DNA of 64,000 bases from Forficula auricularia (GCA_024734495.1 JALMQS010000153.1:6473294-6537293), one strand, 5' to 3'. Counted from the stretch's first letter, positions 42,480-54,022 are shown. Notes: generated by a model not told the origin, from the sequence alone. Made by a program: numbers and translations.

Positions 42480-42832
42480 CTTTGCAATGGGGTTAGGGAG
42501 GGTATGTGGTTGGAGGGGTAGGGAAATTAGAGGGCGGGTTGTTCAGGTGACGATCCAGAGTCACGGGTGGGGGTGCGGGGATGGGCACGGGGTAGTATGG
42601 TAGTGTGGGGCGGGGTGGAGGACACGGGGTGAGGTCCAAGGGGTGGTGGTGTAGGGTCGGGGTTGGGGTTGAGGGTGTGGTTCGTGGGGTGGGGTCCAGG
42701 GGTAAAATGGGGTCAGGGAGGGTTGGTGGTTGGAGGGATATGTAATCCCAGCGAAACCTCCACCATGCAATGGGGTTAGGGAGGGTATGTGGTTGGAGGG
42801 GTATGGAAATTAGTTCTGAAAGGGTACTTTTA
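42480..42832 (+). repeat. G-rich block with flanking 46-bp direct repeats
   Basis: TTGCAATGGGGTTAGGGAGG then GTATGTGGTTGGAGGGGTA occurs at 42483 and 42765. Between the copies are many G3-G4 runs on the plus strand (possible G-quadruplexes). The Pro/His-rich minus-strand frame is a composition artefact. Confidence 0.75.
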
Positions 42833-44274
42833 AGGGGAATATTCCTGAGTGTGAGAATACTAACCTTTATAGACGTGGAGGTGGTGGTGTAACTCAGTGT
42901 ATCTCGTTGTACTAGTTTGATAAACTACTGAATTTACTCTTATGTTTCAAATTCTACGTTACTGAAGTTAATCTGATGCAATGAATTTACAAAAAAAAAT
43001 AATAAAAAAAAACAATTTTAAATAGGCAAACAAATAAAAATAATTGACTGAATTCTAGCTGCAAAGGAGAATGGGGAAATTTTCTGAACAGTAAAAGATA
43101 ATCAAGAATATAATTTATAATATATGATTTATTAAGGTCCTTTGTGAATTTAACAGTCAGCAAGAATCGATTGATTGGATGGCTTTAATGGGTGAACGGA
43201 GATCGTTCAAAGAAATTATGATTATTTACGTTTGCTCTCGAGGTGTGCTGATCGGTTCAAATAATTCGAACAGCGCTATCTGTGCCGTGTCCACCTCTCG
43301 CTCAGGTTCCGTAGACTGCCACGTCGAAGAGTACGTAAGGTCCCAGGAGTCTCGCCTTTTTGATAAGCCTCTGTGGTGTCTTCACGAGTGCCGGACAGAT
43401 ATTCTTGTCCGTGCTATTCAGTTAGCTATCGTGCTAATGATATAGGTGCCAATGGAAGGGCTAGCAAGTGGATGAATGCAAATGCCCGCAAAAACGGCTC
43501 CAGGACGAAGAAATATACTCGTGATATCGAGTTGATGTAGGCGCCGTGAATATTGGAAGAATAGCGATGTAAATGTGGTGTAGAGATACGGAGCGATAAT
43601 TTCAATGATAAGAGCGTGGTAGTATAATGGAGTATAGAGGGAAGAATAGAGAAGAGTAATAGAGAGAGTGTATAATATGGAGAGTGTAATGTAAGAGAGA
43701 TGTAGTGTAAGAGAGCCGTAATGTAAGAGAATAATATAGAGAGAATAATATAGAGAGCTATATTTCTTCGTGTTGGCCCTTTTATGCATTTTCAATAGTG
43801 TCTCCTCGGCGGGTGGAGGCTATGTTTTATACGATTCTTCGTTTTCTACCCCTTCTAAGGGACATCGCCAATCATAATGTTCTATTTTGTTAAATGAGGG
43901 TGTTTGAACCCTGTCCAATCTCACTCCCCTGACTGTATTCAGAACTGGGCCTTAAAGCTCATATACCACGAATGACTTTAGATAATCCCGGATTAGGCCA
44001 GCTTCTCTTTAAATATGAAAAATAAACTAATTTTTACGAAATTTATTCTATATTTGGCTTGTCTGGTTAATCTCTTTCCTATTTTTAAGGTATTAAATTA
44101 ATAAATTATGAAAAAGTTCAGATTTAAGATTTATTAACTCTACTATGCATAAAAAAAACATACTTCTAAATTTGATTCTTTGTTCAACAATGTGCGAAAA
44201 TGGGTTGTTACCATTTTAACTTTATTATTTATATGAAATATTAAAAAAAAATCTATGTATTTATTTATTTTTAG
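42833..44274. other. Gene A intron sequence, mostly unassigned
   Basis: 43140-43480 is GC-richer with an 88-codon frame (43179-43445) that I do not recognise; it may be old retroelement sequence. 43560-43765 is purine-rich on the plus strand (GAGAGAG/TAATATAGAGAG words). 44230-44274 duplicates the intron end at 41018-41062. Confidence 0.45.
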
Positions 44275-44328
44275 TTGAAGGATGAGGTTTCGTCATTGGT
44301 ACAAGAAGTAGAAAAATTGACAATTCTG
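44275..44328 (+). CDS. Gene A exon 3: coiled-coil microexon
   Basis: 54 bases, LKDEVSSLVQEVEKLTIL, with hydrophobic residues in heptad spacing (L, V, L, V, V, L, L). Acceptor TTATTTTTAG, donor CTG/GTAAGTG. Phase 0 at both ends. It probably forms a short amphipathic helix between the leader and the ankyrin part. The intact donor distinguishes it from the decayed copy at 41063. Confidence 0.7.
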
Positions 44329-44689
44329 GTAAGTGCGTAATGATATTAATATTTTCACAAATTTTCACAAATATCCTTGGGTGTATAATACTATATATAA
44401 GAGAGGATTGTTTAGTGGGACATTGAATTATTCTAAGAATATCCCCAGAATATTTACGGAAATTGTGATGTCATTCAAAGAATATTCCAATGCCCAGAAA
44501 AGATAGATAATTCAACATCAGTTCATCCTTAGGCCTGGTATTTCATTGTCCGTTTATTCTTGAGATTAGCCTTGATCTTTGGTTATTATTTTTAGGTGTA
44601 TTTCAATCTCAATTTAAGAGTTTGATCCGAAGAATAATCTCTGAAACCTTAAACGCTTCTTTGGATAGCGATCAGCAACTTAATCCTAA

Positions 44690-45959
44690 GATTAAGATTG
44701 GTTTGCATGGCAGCCACCAGGCGCATAACTAACAAATATAAATTTCGTTAACCTCAAAATTTAAAATATATTGAGCCTATTGTGTTTGAGAAGCTATTAT
44801 ATTTAAAACTCACTTGAGGCAATTTTATTATTTAAATTTTTATAATATTTTATTTATTAATTATATTTTACTCCTGCTCTTTTACTCTTAACCTATTATT
44901 TTTTTATCTATGGAACACACAAATTAGTAGACTGTTTAAATTATTAATTTATTCAGCCAGATGGCGCTGAAGTCGGCTTATTTTAAATGACTGCTATTGG
45001 TTGATTTTTTCGAACTCATGGTTGTCAAGTCGCCATTTCATCCAATTTTACGTTTAGCATTGAATATGATTGAAATACGGGGAAATCTATGTGAATTTCA
45101 ATATCAGTTCAAGCTTAGACCCAAAGAATAATCCCTAAAATCTTAAACCCTGCCTTAAGTAGCCCAGGCGACGGTAAAAAGCACAATGTCAAAGAAAAAT
45201 CTAATTCATTTCTAAGCCTCTAGGAGGCAGCACCGTCACATCGAATTTCTGTTTTCCGTTCATAAATTCTTCAAAAAATTTTTAAGAAAAAAATAAAAAC
45301 CGACTTCAAAAAATTAAGTGCAACAAATATAAAAATACACTAAAAGGTATAAAATAATTATTATCTTATTTAGTTACAACTAAACGACGAAATATTAACA
45401 CGAAATTACTTTTTTAAAGTCGGTGCCAAACAAACTATACCTATAAGCGAGCGTACCCGCCAAACGTACTAAGTAAGATCCGTCGAGTGCGATTCATAAA
45501 AGGTATATGTTTGGCACCAACTTCAAAAAGTAATTTCGTGTTAATATTTCGTCGTTTAGTTGTAACTAAATAAGATAATAATTATTTTATACCTTTTAGT
45601 GTATTTTTATATTTGTTGCACTTAATTTTTGAAGTCGGTTTTTATTTTTTCTTAAAAATTTTTATTTTCTCTTTTTAGTGATGTTATTAATAGTGATCAT
45701 ATCATCAGAACTTGACCAAATTAATATGACACCATCCCTAAGACACCCCCTTTCGGATAAAAAAAGAACCATCGAAATCGGTTCATAAACAAAGAGGTTA
45801 GGTCTAAACAAACCTAAACAAACCTAATAAAAAAGGTCTAATACCTATGAAAAAAAATCGAGAAAAAAATGGGACCAATCGGAAGCTAGACTGGACCCAA
45901 TGCAAAAAAAATTTTCAAAATCGGTTGACAATTGGCGGAGATATGAGGTAACATAGGCA

Positions 45960-46003
<44 letters not shown>

Positions 46004-46850
46004 CAATCGAATAGAGAACCTCCTCCTTTTTTGAAGTCGGTTAAAAAATGGTCAGAATTGAATTTTTTTTTGAAATTTTTGTTTTTTTTACATACTTTTT
46101 AGAAAAAAATTATATAAAGCGTTTTTATATGCGATTTTAGAGTTTGAAAATTTTAATATTGTTTTTGAAGTTTTTGTATGTACTCTTCGATTTTTTTGAT
46201 AATTTTTAAATTCTATTGATTCTACATATTTTAAGAGCGTGTTGATAGTGGACCTATGATAATTACTATTTTTTTTTTTAATTTTCTTTCAACAAACTAA
46301 AATACTAATTATTTATTTTAAACACCTATTAACGATAAAAATTAATTCAAAATAACTAAAAAAAGAGAACTCAATACCATAAGTTTTAATGATGATTAGG
46401 TAATAACGAATAAATTCTTTTGGAAATTTTCAAAAATCGAAAAAAAAATAGTAATTATCTTAGGACCACTATCAATCCAGTCTTCAAATTTGTAGAATGA
46501 ATAGAAATTCAAAATAAAAAATTATCAAAAAAATCGAAAAGTACAGTTTCAGAAACAAGATTAAAATTTTCAAACTCAAAAATCGCATATAAAAACACCT
46601 TAAATAATTTTTTAATATTTGAATTTGGTCTATTGTTATGAGCGAAAAACATAAATTTGATATCTTTTAAACAAGTGATCAAAAAAAATTCAAAACGGTG
46701 CTGCCCCCTAGAGGCTAAGAAATGAATTAGATTTTGCTTTGACATTGTGCTTTTTACTCGTCGCCTGGGTAGCACTCAGCTACTTAACCAAAGCTTAAGA
46801 TTGGTTAGCATGGCAGCCACCAGGCGCATAACTAACAATTATAAATCCAC
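44690..46850. repeat. Nested repeat block in gene A intron 3
   Basis: GCATGGCAGCCACCAGGCGC with ATAACTAAC occurs at 44706 and 46811 in direct orientation. An inverted pair (GACATTGTGCTTTTTAC type words with a GGTGCTGCC segment) at 45170-45240 and 46690-46770 encloses repeat Z (reversed, 45280-46060) and a foldback at 46060-46660. Confidence 0.7.
45280..46060 (-). repeat. Dispersed repeat Z, copy 2
   Basis: Reversed copy of the landmarks listed for 38681, ending in a long poly-A run (45961-46000) and CCTCCTTTTTTGAAGTCGGT. Confidence 0.85.
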
Positions 46851-46992
46851 ATCCAATCTTCATTTAAGCTGAGCAGGAGATAGAACATGATTGAGATAAA
46901 TTATATTAGGTTGGAGTTTGTGGTGTTTCACAAGAATAAGCTGATATTGAAATATCGGACCTTAGAATATAAATAGATTCTTCTTGTTTTAG

Positions 46993-47364
46993 GTTAAAAA
47001 TAAAATAAAATGAGAGAGTCTTCTGTTTTTTAAATAAAATAATTTTTAATTATTTCTAGAGACTATAGTTTCGAAGGCATAGCCTTCATCATCAGTCTAT
47101 CACAAATATTTCAAATTAGTTACAAATTAAGATTTATACATAGAAAATTTGAAAATATATATTATATATATATTATATATTATATATTATATATTATATA
47201 TTTTTCAAATTTTCTATGTATAAATCTTAATTTGTAACTAATTTGAAATATTTGTGATAGACTGATGATGAAGGCAATGCCTTCGAAACTATAGTCTCTA
47301 GAAATAATTAAAAATTATTTTATTTAAAAAACAGAAGACTCTCTCATTTTATTTTATTTTTAAC
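46993..47364. repeat. Near-perfect palindrome with two mirrored hammerhead-like motifs
   Basis: Pairs sum to 94357. Arms of about 160 bp surround a (TATA)n centre. Each arm carries GATAGACTGATGATGAAGGC, GCCTTCGAAAC and TATAGTCTCTAG in order (plus strand 47257-47302; minus strand 47055-47100). Confidence 0.85.
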
Positions 47365-47508
47365 CCAAAATAAAAACAATTCTGTTACCATCGACAGTGA
47401 AATCTTTTATTCAACTAATAAGATTCTTCTTGTTTTGACTGAAAAAGGGTCAAGTGTTTTTGACATCCATGTGGTAATTTCATAATCAATTTATTTATTT
47501 ATTTTCAG

Positions 47509-48021
47509 GTTGAAGATTTTACTTATGGCTATGGAGATAGAGAAACATTCAGAAATATTTTCGAAGCAGCTAAAGCAGGAAAACTACGTGCTGTCATTTT
47601 TTTTTATAAGAATAATCCAGAAAATATAAATAAAAAAAATGAAAATGATCATGATCAGACTCCTTTGATGTATGCCTCTGAAAATGGTTATTTAAAAATT
47701 GTGGTTTATTTAATTATCAGAGGGGCCAATGTGAATGCAAATAATTCTAACGGTAAAACTGCATTAATGCAGGCATCTAGAAATGGGCACATTTCCATTG
47801 TAAAGTTACTCATAAAGAAAGGGGCCATTTTAAATATCCAAGATAAGTGGAATAATACAGCGCTCCATTGGGCAGTAACGGGAAAACATTTGGACATTGT
47901 AAAAGAACTAGTTCGAAAGGGCGCTGATAAATCGTTAAAAGATCGATCTCACTATACTGCATTGGATCTGGCTAAAGAAGAACGGCTTACTTCAATTATA
48001 AACATTTTATCATCAAACTGA
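47509..48021 (+). CDS. Gene A exon 4: ankyrin-repeat C-terminus
   Basis: 170 codons and TGA, phase 0 from the acceptor TTATTTTCAG. It opens VEDFTYGYGDRETFRNIF, then EAAKAGKLRAVIFFY, a first degenerate ankyrin repeat. Canonical repeats follow: TPLMYASENGYLKIVVYLI, KTALMQASRNGHISIVKLLI, TALHWAVTGKHLDIVKELV and a capping YTALDLAKEERLTSIINIL. Linkers RGANVNANN and RGADKSLKD match the ankyrin beta-hairpin style. Ankyrin repeats bind other proteins. With exon 1 the product would be secreted, which is unusual for an ankyrin protein and suggests a role outside the cell or in another organism's cells (inference). No transmembrane segment or other domain. The nearest relative in the window is gene B exon 5. 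Confidence 0.85.
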   Translation, partial: VEDFTYGYGDRETFRNIFEAAKAGKLRAVIFFYKNNPENINKKNENDHDQTPLMYASENGYLKIVVYLIIRGANVNANNSNGKTALMQASRNGHISIVKLLIKKGAILNIQDKWNNTALHWAVTGKHLDIVKELVRKGADKSLKDRSHYTALDLAKEERLTSIINILSSN

Positions 48022-49059
48022 ATATTAAAATAGTAAAAATATGTAATGTGGCCATCTCCATAGATAAAAGATATATATAGATGCGAAACTCCCCCTATAT
48101 TTTGGCACACTGTTTACAGCACCACATGCGACCAGCTCTGCAACTAAAATAGCGAGCGGGAAATTTATATATATATATATTATTACATGTTGGAATTTGA
48201 AAGATAATTAAAATCTAAATATCCGGAAAGAAAAAGGTGGTGTTTTGCCTTATTTTTTTTTTTTTTTATCAAAATAGCTTCAATCTTTTTTGAGATAAAA
48301 AAAAATATAAACAAAAGCACTACTTTTTACTGCACTATTTAAATAAAGAGTATTTTTTTCTTAGTTTTAAAATAGAAATAAAATTAGATAAAAATTATTT
48401 TTCAAAAATTTTTTATTGTTAAATTTCATGAATCTACCGTCGGTTCGGAAATACCTCTGCGGAGAAGACACAAACAAATATATATATAAACAAATAAATA
48501 CACAATTTTTGCTCGTTTAATAAGAGTAGATTTGACAAAAGATATAAAAAACATCAATAGTATTATATTAATAAAATCTATTACAATTACAAATGAAAAT
48601 GTTGAGTCTAAATTGCTCACAATACTCAACCTACTCTAAAGGGCATTGTATTTAGAATGTTATATTTTTGTTTTCATGTCCCAATGGATGGAGTCTCAAC
48701 TTTGTCGCGGTGATTGGGAAATAGGTCTAGAAGCTCGTTTAAAATATTGAAAAGGATAATAAGCCGGATGGATCTAAAAATTTGACGAAAGGAAAATGGC
48801 TAAACAATATAGGAAAAAAATATATTGATGTTTGCATTCAGAAACATCGCATTCTATAAAGATTTATTATTAAAACCAATCCACTCATAAAAATATAAGA
48901 AGCAAAATTAGGAATGTAGACTTAAGGTATTTTTATAACTATTTTTTATTAAAACCATTTTGTTTTGCTGATTTTCATGTGTCTTTATTTTATTTGATTC
49001 GCAAAATCCTAAGTATACAATCATGCTCTAATTTACAATCTACCCATATAAAAAATAAA
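48022..49059. other. Gene A 3' region and unassigned AT-rich DNA
   Basis: No strong AATAAA close to the stop; ATATTAAAATAG is nearby. TGCTCGTTTAATAAGAGTAG near 48510 is the inverted end motif seen at 34400 and 56264. No gene seen. Confidence 0.45.
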
Positions 49060-50300
49060 AATAATTTTTAAGAAAAAAATAAAAACCGACTTCAAAAAAT
49101 TAAATGCAACAAATTAATTTTTTTTTTTTTTTTTTAATGCAATCGAATGCAAGAAGGGGTGCACCAGTAATGATGTAGCCCCTATGGATCTCGAAAGACC
49201 CTTGCATTACCGAAGAGAAGAGAAAGTTGATTAAGTGAGAGGGTGTAGACGTAGGTGTCTATGCACTCCGGTTTTGAAGGTTTGAAGATTATAGGTGCTG
49301 GGAAAGATAGAGGCTGGGAGAGAGTTCCAGTTCCTTGAAGTCATGGGGATATATGTATTCGCGAATGAAGTGGTCCGGCACTTTTCTAATTTAACCGCGA
49401 AAGAGTGTTGGGAGTCGGCAAAACGCGTGCTACGTGCAAAGCATGCTTTGGGGGGAATTATTGATTTTATCTCATCAGAGCACCTGCCGTGATAGTATCT
49501 ATAGAAAAGGGAAAGGGCAGAGACATCTCTTCGATGAGCCAGCCAGTCGAGGGAGTCGGTGAGGGTAGAATCGTCAATTAGCCTGACGGCTCGTTTCTGA
49601 ATTGCATCCAATTAAATACACTAAAAGGTATAATATAATTATTATCTTATTTAGTTACAACTAAACGACGAAATATTAACATGAAATTGCTTTTTGAAGT
49701 CGGTACCAAACAAAATATACCTATAAGCGAGCGTACCCGCCAAACGTACTAAGTAAGATCCGTCGAGTTCGATTCATAAAAGGTACTATATGTTTGGCAC
49801 CAACTTCAAAAGTAATTTCATGTTAATATTTCGTCGTTTAGTTGTAACTAAATAAGATAATAATTATTTTATACCTTTTAGTGTATTTAATTTGTTGCAT
49901 TTAATTTTTTGAAGTCGGTTTTTAATTTTTTCTTAAAAATTATTTTTATTTTTCTGTTTTTAGTGATGTTATTAATAGTGATTATATCATCAGAACTTGA
50001 CCAAATTAATATGACACCATCCCTAAGACACCCCCTTTCGGATAAAAAAAGAACCATCGAAATCGGTTCATAAACAAAGAGGTTAGGTCTAAACAATCCT
50101 AATAAAAAAGGTCTAATACTTATGAAAAAAAAACGGAAAAAAAATGGGACCAATCGGAAGCTAGACTGGACCCAATGCAAAAAAAAATTTCAAAATCGGT
50201 TGACTATTGGCGGAGATATGAGGTAACATAGGCACAAAAAAAAAAAAAAAAATTCAGTCGAATAGAGAACCTCCTCCTTTTTTGAAGTCGGTTAAAAAGA
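49060..50300 (-). repeat. Dispersed repeat Z, copy 3, interrupted by a LINE
   Basis: Reversed Z landmarks from AAACCGACTTCAAAAAATTA to CCTCCTTTTTTGAAGTCGGT. The LINE at 49118-49611 splits the ATGCAACAAA/TTAAATACACTAAAAGG junction. A minus-strand frame at 49887-50180 is repeat sequence. Confidence 0.85.
49118..49611 (-). mobile_element. 5'-truncated LINE (jockey/CR1-like), copy 2
   Basis: The poly-T at left is the A tail of a minus-strand insertion, and AATTAA words flank both sides as a short target duplication. A single open frame (49231-49611) reads MDAIQKRAVRLIDDSTLTDS, ALSLFYRYYHGRCSDE, IIPPKACFARSTRFADSQ, YIPMTSRNWNSLPASIFPST. This is the end of a LINE polyprotein, truncated at its 5' side. 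It is in better frame than the copy at 16391, so it is the younger insertion. Confidence 0.88.
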
Positions 50301-51096
50301 ATTCTATTTTTACTTTACCATACAGGGTATTAAATTGAAAGTTTTTGTGCCGAGAGTAGCAGAATTTTTATATATTGAAGGAGACAATAATTATCTAATT
50401 TAGTTACACCTAAACGATGAAATTGTTACATGAAATCAATTTTTGAAGTCGGCGCTAAACAAACTATAGCTTTATTCGTTTTGAAATTGTCGTGTGTGCC
50501 TTAAGTTGAGTCAAGTGTTCCATCTGGTGTCACTTTTTTCAGCTGGGGCACTTCAGGTGTGCCCCAGGTTGGAGCACTCTAAAAAGAATGCATTTAGAGC
50601 AAATGGCTATATTCGAATAACGAAATTAAAAAAAAAATATAATTGTTAAATTTTATTATTGTTTTTGCTGAATAAAAATATTTTTAAAAAACGTTCCATA
50701 ATTATGCATCAACCTAATATAACTTATTGTTTTTTTTTTTGTTTTTTTGGCTTTTCGGACCTTCTATGTCTGTCCAAATTTAATACACTGTTTAATTATT
50801 CCCTTAATTATTATTTATATATCAAAACATTATAATATAATTATAATAGAATATGTTTTTTATTATTATTATTAAAGAAGACAATTTAATTCATACACTA
50901 AAAGTCCCATAAGCAACGGTGTTTTTGTCACTATGACAGCGAAAAAAGTTTACCCTAACTTTTCCAGCGACAAAACTGAACCTAGCTTTATTTTTTCAAT
51001 TATGTTTTATTTATTAATTGGTTTTTTAATTTTAAAACCCACTAATAGGTTAAAGCAAATATTATTATATTATATTAAAATTAGAAATTTTTTGTT

Positions 51097-51290
51097 TGTT
51101 TTTAATTAACAGGTGTCTAAATCATAACAAAACATGTGTGTTTACAAATAAAGTGGTTCAAATGGCTTTTTTTTATATAACTTGGAAACAAATCTTATTT
51201 AATTTTATGTTTTTATTTCAGATCCTATACGATTGGTTTTTTTTTATTTTTATTTTCCTATTTATTTTTTTATCAAGTTGTTTATAAGAA
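51097..51290 (+). repeat. Segment duplicated at 61592, with a splice-like junction
   Basis: TTAATTAACAGGTG, CATAACAAAACA, TATATAACTTGGAAACAAAT and GTTTTTATTTCAGATCCTAT occur in order here and at 61592-61690/62410-62430. After the CAG a frame reads ILYDWFFFIFIFLFIFLSS and stops: a hydrophobic tail that could be an exon or chance. Confidence 0.45.
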
Positions 51291-51407
51291 TTGTATTTTT
51301 AACAATTGTACTTTTCCTCTAAATTAAATAAACTAATTTATGTCTTAATTTTGTTAATTTTGTGATTTACGTATTGATTCATTAAATTGTCTTACCGAAT
51401 TTCACTC

Positions 51408-51620
51408 AAGCTTTTTTGAGTCGAAGTAAACTTGATATTTTATAATTCGAGTTTTGTTGCCTTTGGGCAATTTAACTCAAAAAGCTACCAGAAAAAATTA
51501 CTCGTCCTATGGACTCGTAATTTTTTCACAGGTAGTTTTTTTTCGTTTAGTTGCCAGGCAACAAAAATTCTCATTAAAATGTCAAGTTTACTTCGGCAAA
51601 AAAAAAGCTCTCGTGTAATT
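51408..51620. repeat. Snap-back MITE
   Basis: AGCTTTTTTGAGTCGAAGTAAACTTG is mirrored by CAAGTTTACTTCGGCAAAAA; AATTACTCG/CGTAATTTTT words form the inner stem. Confidence 0.6.
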
Positions 51621-52559
51621 ATAAGTGACAATAAAAAATGTTGTCACTCCGGGGGGGGGGGGGGGGGGAATAGAGACTTATTTAATAAAAAATAATTAGT
51701 ATCGTAAATTGGCTAATGGCTAGAAAGGTCGAAAAGCCAAAAAATGTGTCTTCTTCTAGAAAAATAAAGTTTGCCCTTAAAACTGTAGTCTCTTTATAAA
51801 TAAGTTAAAAATGTATTTAATTTAATTTATTTTCTTTCATTATAACCTACTTATTAAAAATTTATTTTTCCAGCAGAAGAAACTAATATTGTCTCCTTTA
51901 ATTTATAAAAATTCTGCTTCTTTCGGCAAAAATAAGCTTTCAATTTAATTTTTTTTTATAATCAATGTAATAATAACAAATAAACGACTTAAAAGAATAA
52001 TTTATATAAATAATTTAATAAAATAATAACCTAACTGGTCATTCATTATTCTAAGTTAAATAACAATATTATATTCAAGTTTAAAACAGAGTATATAAAA
52101 AATCGGTGTTTTGAAATTCAAAATGGTGCGAAGCTTTACTAAGGGCGCCCCAAAGTGACCATGCTCAATGAGCATGCGCACTTGGTGCACGCCACAAGAA
52201 GGCCCAGTAGTGCCACAACTTTCCCAAAACGAATAAGGCTGGGGCACACCAAGTCGGTTGGTATTCCTAAACGAATATGGTTTAGTGACTTGAGGCTAAC
52301 ATAAGGGCGCCCAAAGCACTCAAAACGAATAAAGCCTACTAAGTAAAATCCGTCGAGTGTGATTCATAAAATGTATATGTTTGGCACCGACTTCAAAAAG
52401 AAGTTTCATGTAACAATTTCATCGTTTAGTTGTGACTAAATTAGATAATTATTTTATACCTTTTAGTGCATTTTATTTTATTTTTGAGTTCTTATTATTT
52501 TATTTGTTGCATTTAATTTTTTTTTTTTTTTTTTTTTTGTAGTCTGTTTTTGTTAAATC

Positions 52560-52823
52560 AATGCGTGCATTAATTCTAAAGTGGACCTGCAAAAATGGAA
52601 CGTAAATGATTATGATTATCTCTCTTGGCAACACAAGTGCCCTGCACTTGGCCAAAGGTCATTCTATCAGAGATAAAAGATACCTTAGATAAGAGATATT
52701 CACCTTTTAAATGCTTTGTCAAGTGATTATTCTCATATTATAGTTATTACAAGGACCATACAAACTCCAATCCCCTTTGAGTTATCAACTTTAACTAATT
52801 TAATTCAACTTAATTAATAAATC
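52560..52823 (+). promoter_or_regulatory. Region upstream of gene B
   Basis: It contains CAGAGATAAAAGATACC and TTAGATAAGAGATATTC (GATA-type words, as upstream of gene A). No clear TATA box. The start codon context is AATCATGTC. If an upstream signal-peptide exon exists I could not find it. Confidence 0.35.
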
Positions 52824-52937
52824 ATGTCTGAAAGCTTGGAACAAGTGTTAATGAAATATTATTCAGGCAAATTGCGTGCTGAAAGGGAAATGCCTATTTA
52901 TAAAATGCAAAGTGAACTATTCTCTAAAGAATTGCAG
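52824..52937 (+). CDS. Gene B exon 1: N-terminal helix
   Basis: 38 codons starting MSESLEQVLMKYYSGKLRA and ending FSKELQ, donor CAG/GTGGGA, phase 0. There is no signal peptide. The Leu/Tyr-spaced, charged sequence suggests a helical start of a coiled coil. ATG is the first in frame after stops in the upstream 30 bases. The joined protein would be about 298 residues. Compared with gene A, the leader and linker exons are replaced by more coiled-coil exons, so the paralogues differ at the N-terminus and agree at the C-terminus. An unrecognised 5' exon is possible. Confidence 0.65.
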
Positions 52938-52984
52938 GTGGGAATTTTAGTTTGTAATCAATATAATAATACTATATATATTCA

Positions 52985-53605
52985 TCTAGATTAATTTGTA
53001 ACAACGCTTAGAGAAATTTCTCTAAAAAAATTACCCTCTTGCCTAGAATCGAATCGACGAACTCTTGAACTATGGTCATCAGCTCTAACCACTAGAACAA
53101 TGTCACATTAATATTTATATCTTGATTTCTTTTACTAAAACTATATATTTTTGATTTAGACTTTGTGTTTAGATAATATTGTATTCATATGAACTCGAAT
53201 GAAAATGAAAAAACACTAATAGATTTTAAATTAAGAAACATTAAATATATATTAATTAACGAGGCAAATTTGAAATATAATTCTCAGCTCTGATTTTAAA
53301 CTGATGGCTCCAATCGATTTTCATTAACCAGGCAAATTTGAAATATATATATTCGAATTTTGAAATGAAAGACTCCAATTCTTTTTAAATTAAGAAACAT
53401 TAAATATATTGATAATTGTTCCTCCCCCCCCCCCTCGCCACTCAAAAATTAAAGATGCGAAACTTTTAAGAGACGATGTATTTTCGGTAGTTTACGGGTA
53501 TACATTTGGAGTGTGATTTTTTAAGCGGAATAAAATTTTTGGACCGAGACGCTGCCCGCCAGGGGACCAGCCCGGAGGGCCGAGCTTCGAGGGCGTGCTC
53601 GTAAT
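52985..53605. repeat. Dispersed repeat of about 0.62 kb, copy 2 (gene B intron 1)
   Basis: Same segment order as 9218-9990, including the tRNA-like block (53025-53105), the poly-C run and GACCGAGACGCTGCCCGCCA. Confidence 0.8.
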
Positions 53606-53634
53606 TAAATATTTATTTATTTATTTATTTGTAG

Positions 53635-53727
53635 CATACAAATGAGAGTCTGAAAGAAGAGAAAAAGTATTTAGTGAAAGAAATGCAAAATGTGATAAAA
53701 GAAGAAAATAAAAAATTATACAAAAAG
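53635..53727 (+). CDS. Gene B exon 2: coiled coil
   Basis: 31 codons, HTNESLKEEKKYLVKEMQNV then IKEENKKLYKK, between ATTTGTAG and AAG/GTAAGA, phase 0. Rich in Lys/Glu with hydrophobics at about seven-residue spacing (L, L, M, V, L). Strong coiled-coil character, no other motif. The donor and next acceptor enclose a 74-base intron. Confidence 0.75.
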
Positions 53728-53801
53728 GTAAGATTTAAGATTTATTTATTTATTTGAATGAATAATTAATTTAATTTTAATTATATATTTTATTTAATTA
53801 G

Positions 53802-53867
53802 ATCATCGATAGGACGAAAATTGAAAAGAATTCAATTAAAAATGAAATTGAAACCTTAAAGAAAAAT
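53802..53867 (+). CDS. Gene B exon 3: coiled coil
   Basis: 22 codons, IIDRTKIEKNSIKNEIETLK then KN, between TTTAATTAG and AAT/GTAAAG, phase 0. Heptad-like I/I/I/L spacing. The following intron is 80 bases and largely TTTATT words. Confidence 0.72.
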
Positions 53868-53947
53868 GTAAAGTATTTATTTTTTTTATTTATCTATAAA
53901 TCAATTTATTCTTGTATAATCTATAATCAATTTATTTATTTTTTTAG

Positions 53948-54022
53948 AATAATGATAAAATCAATTCACTGGAAATTAAAATTGACTCACTAAACCAGGA
54001 AATGGTAAATTTAATTCAAAAG
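53948..54022 (+). CDS. Gene B exon 4: coiled coil
   Basis: 25 codons, NNDKINSLEIKIDSLNQEMV then NLIQK, between TTTTTTAG and AAG/GTAAAG, phase 0. The I/L/I/I/L/M/L pattern at three- and four-residue steps is a clear heptad repeat. It resembles gene A exon 3 in length and style (SLVQEVEKL). Confidence 0.75.

Larger units (their letters stand above)
50469..52335. mobile_element. TIR element with GCTTTATTCGTTTTG ends inside repeat Z
   Basis: GCTTTATTCGTTTTG at left is matched by CAAAACGAATAAAGC at right. Repeat Z sequence stops at 50468 (AACAAACTATA) and resumes at 52336 (CTACTAAGTAAAATCCGTCG), so the element split a Z copy (50395-50468 and 52336-52550). Inside are a segment shared with 61592 (51097-51250), a snap-back at 51408-51620 and SINE/Penelope-type scraps near 51722 and 51870. 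Confidence 0.65.

Noticed and set aside
42561..42770. Pro/His-rich minus-strand frame
   Set aside because: It reflects the G-rich composition of the repeat; no motif, and the flanking direct repeats show it is repeat DNA.
43179..43445. A small protein gene within the gene A intron
   Set aside because: An 88-codon frame with no recognised domain, no splice or promoter support, next to repeat-like DNA.
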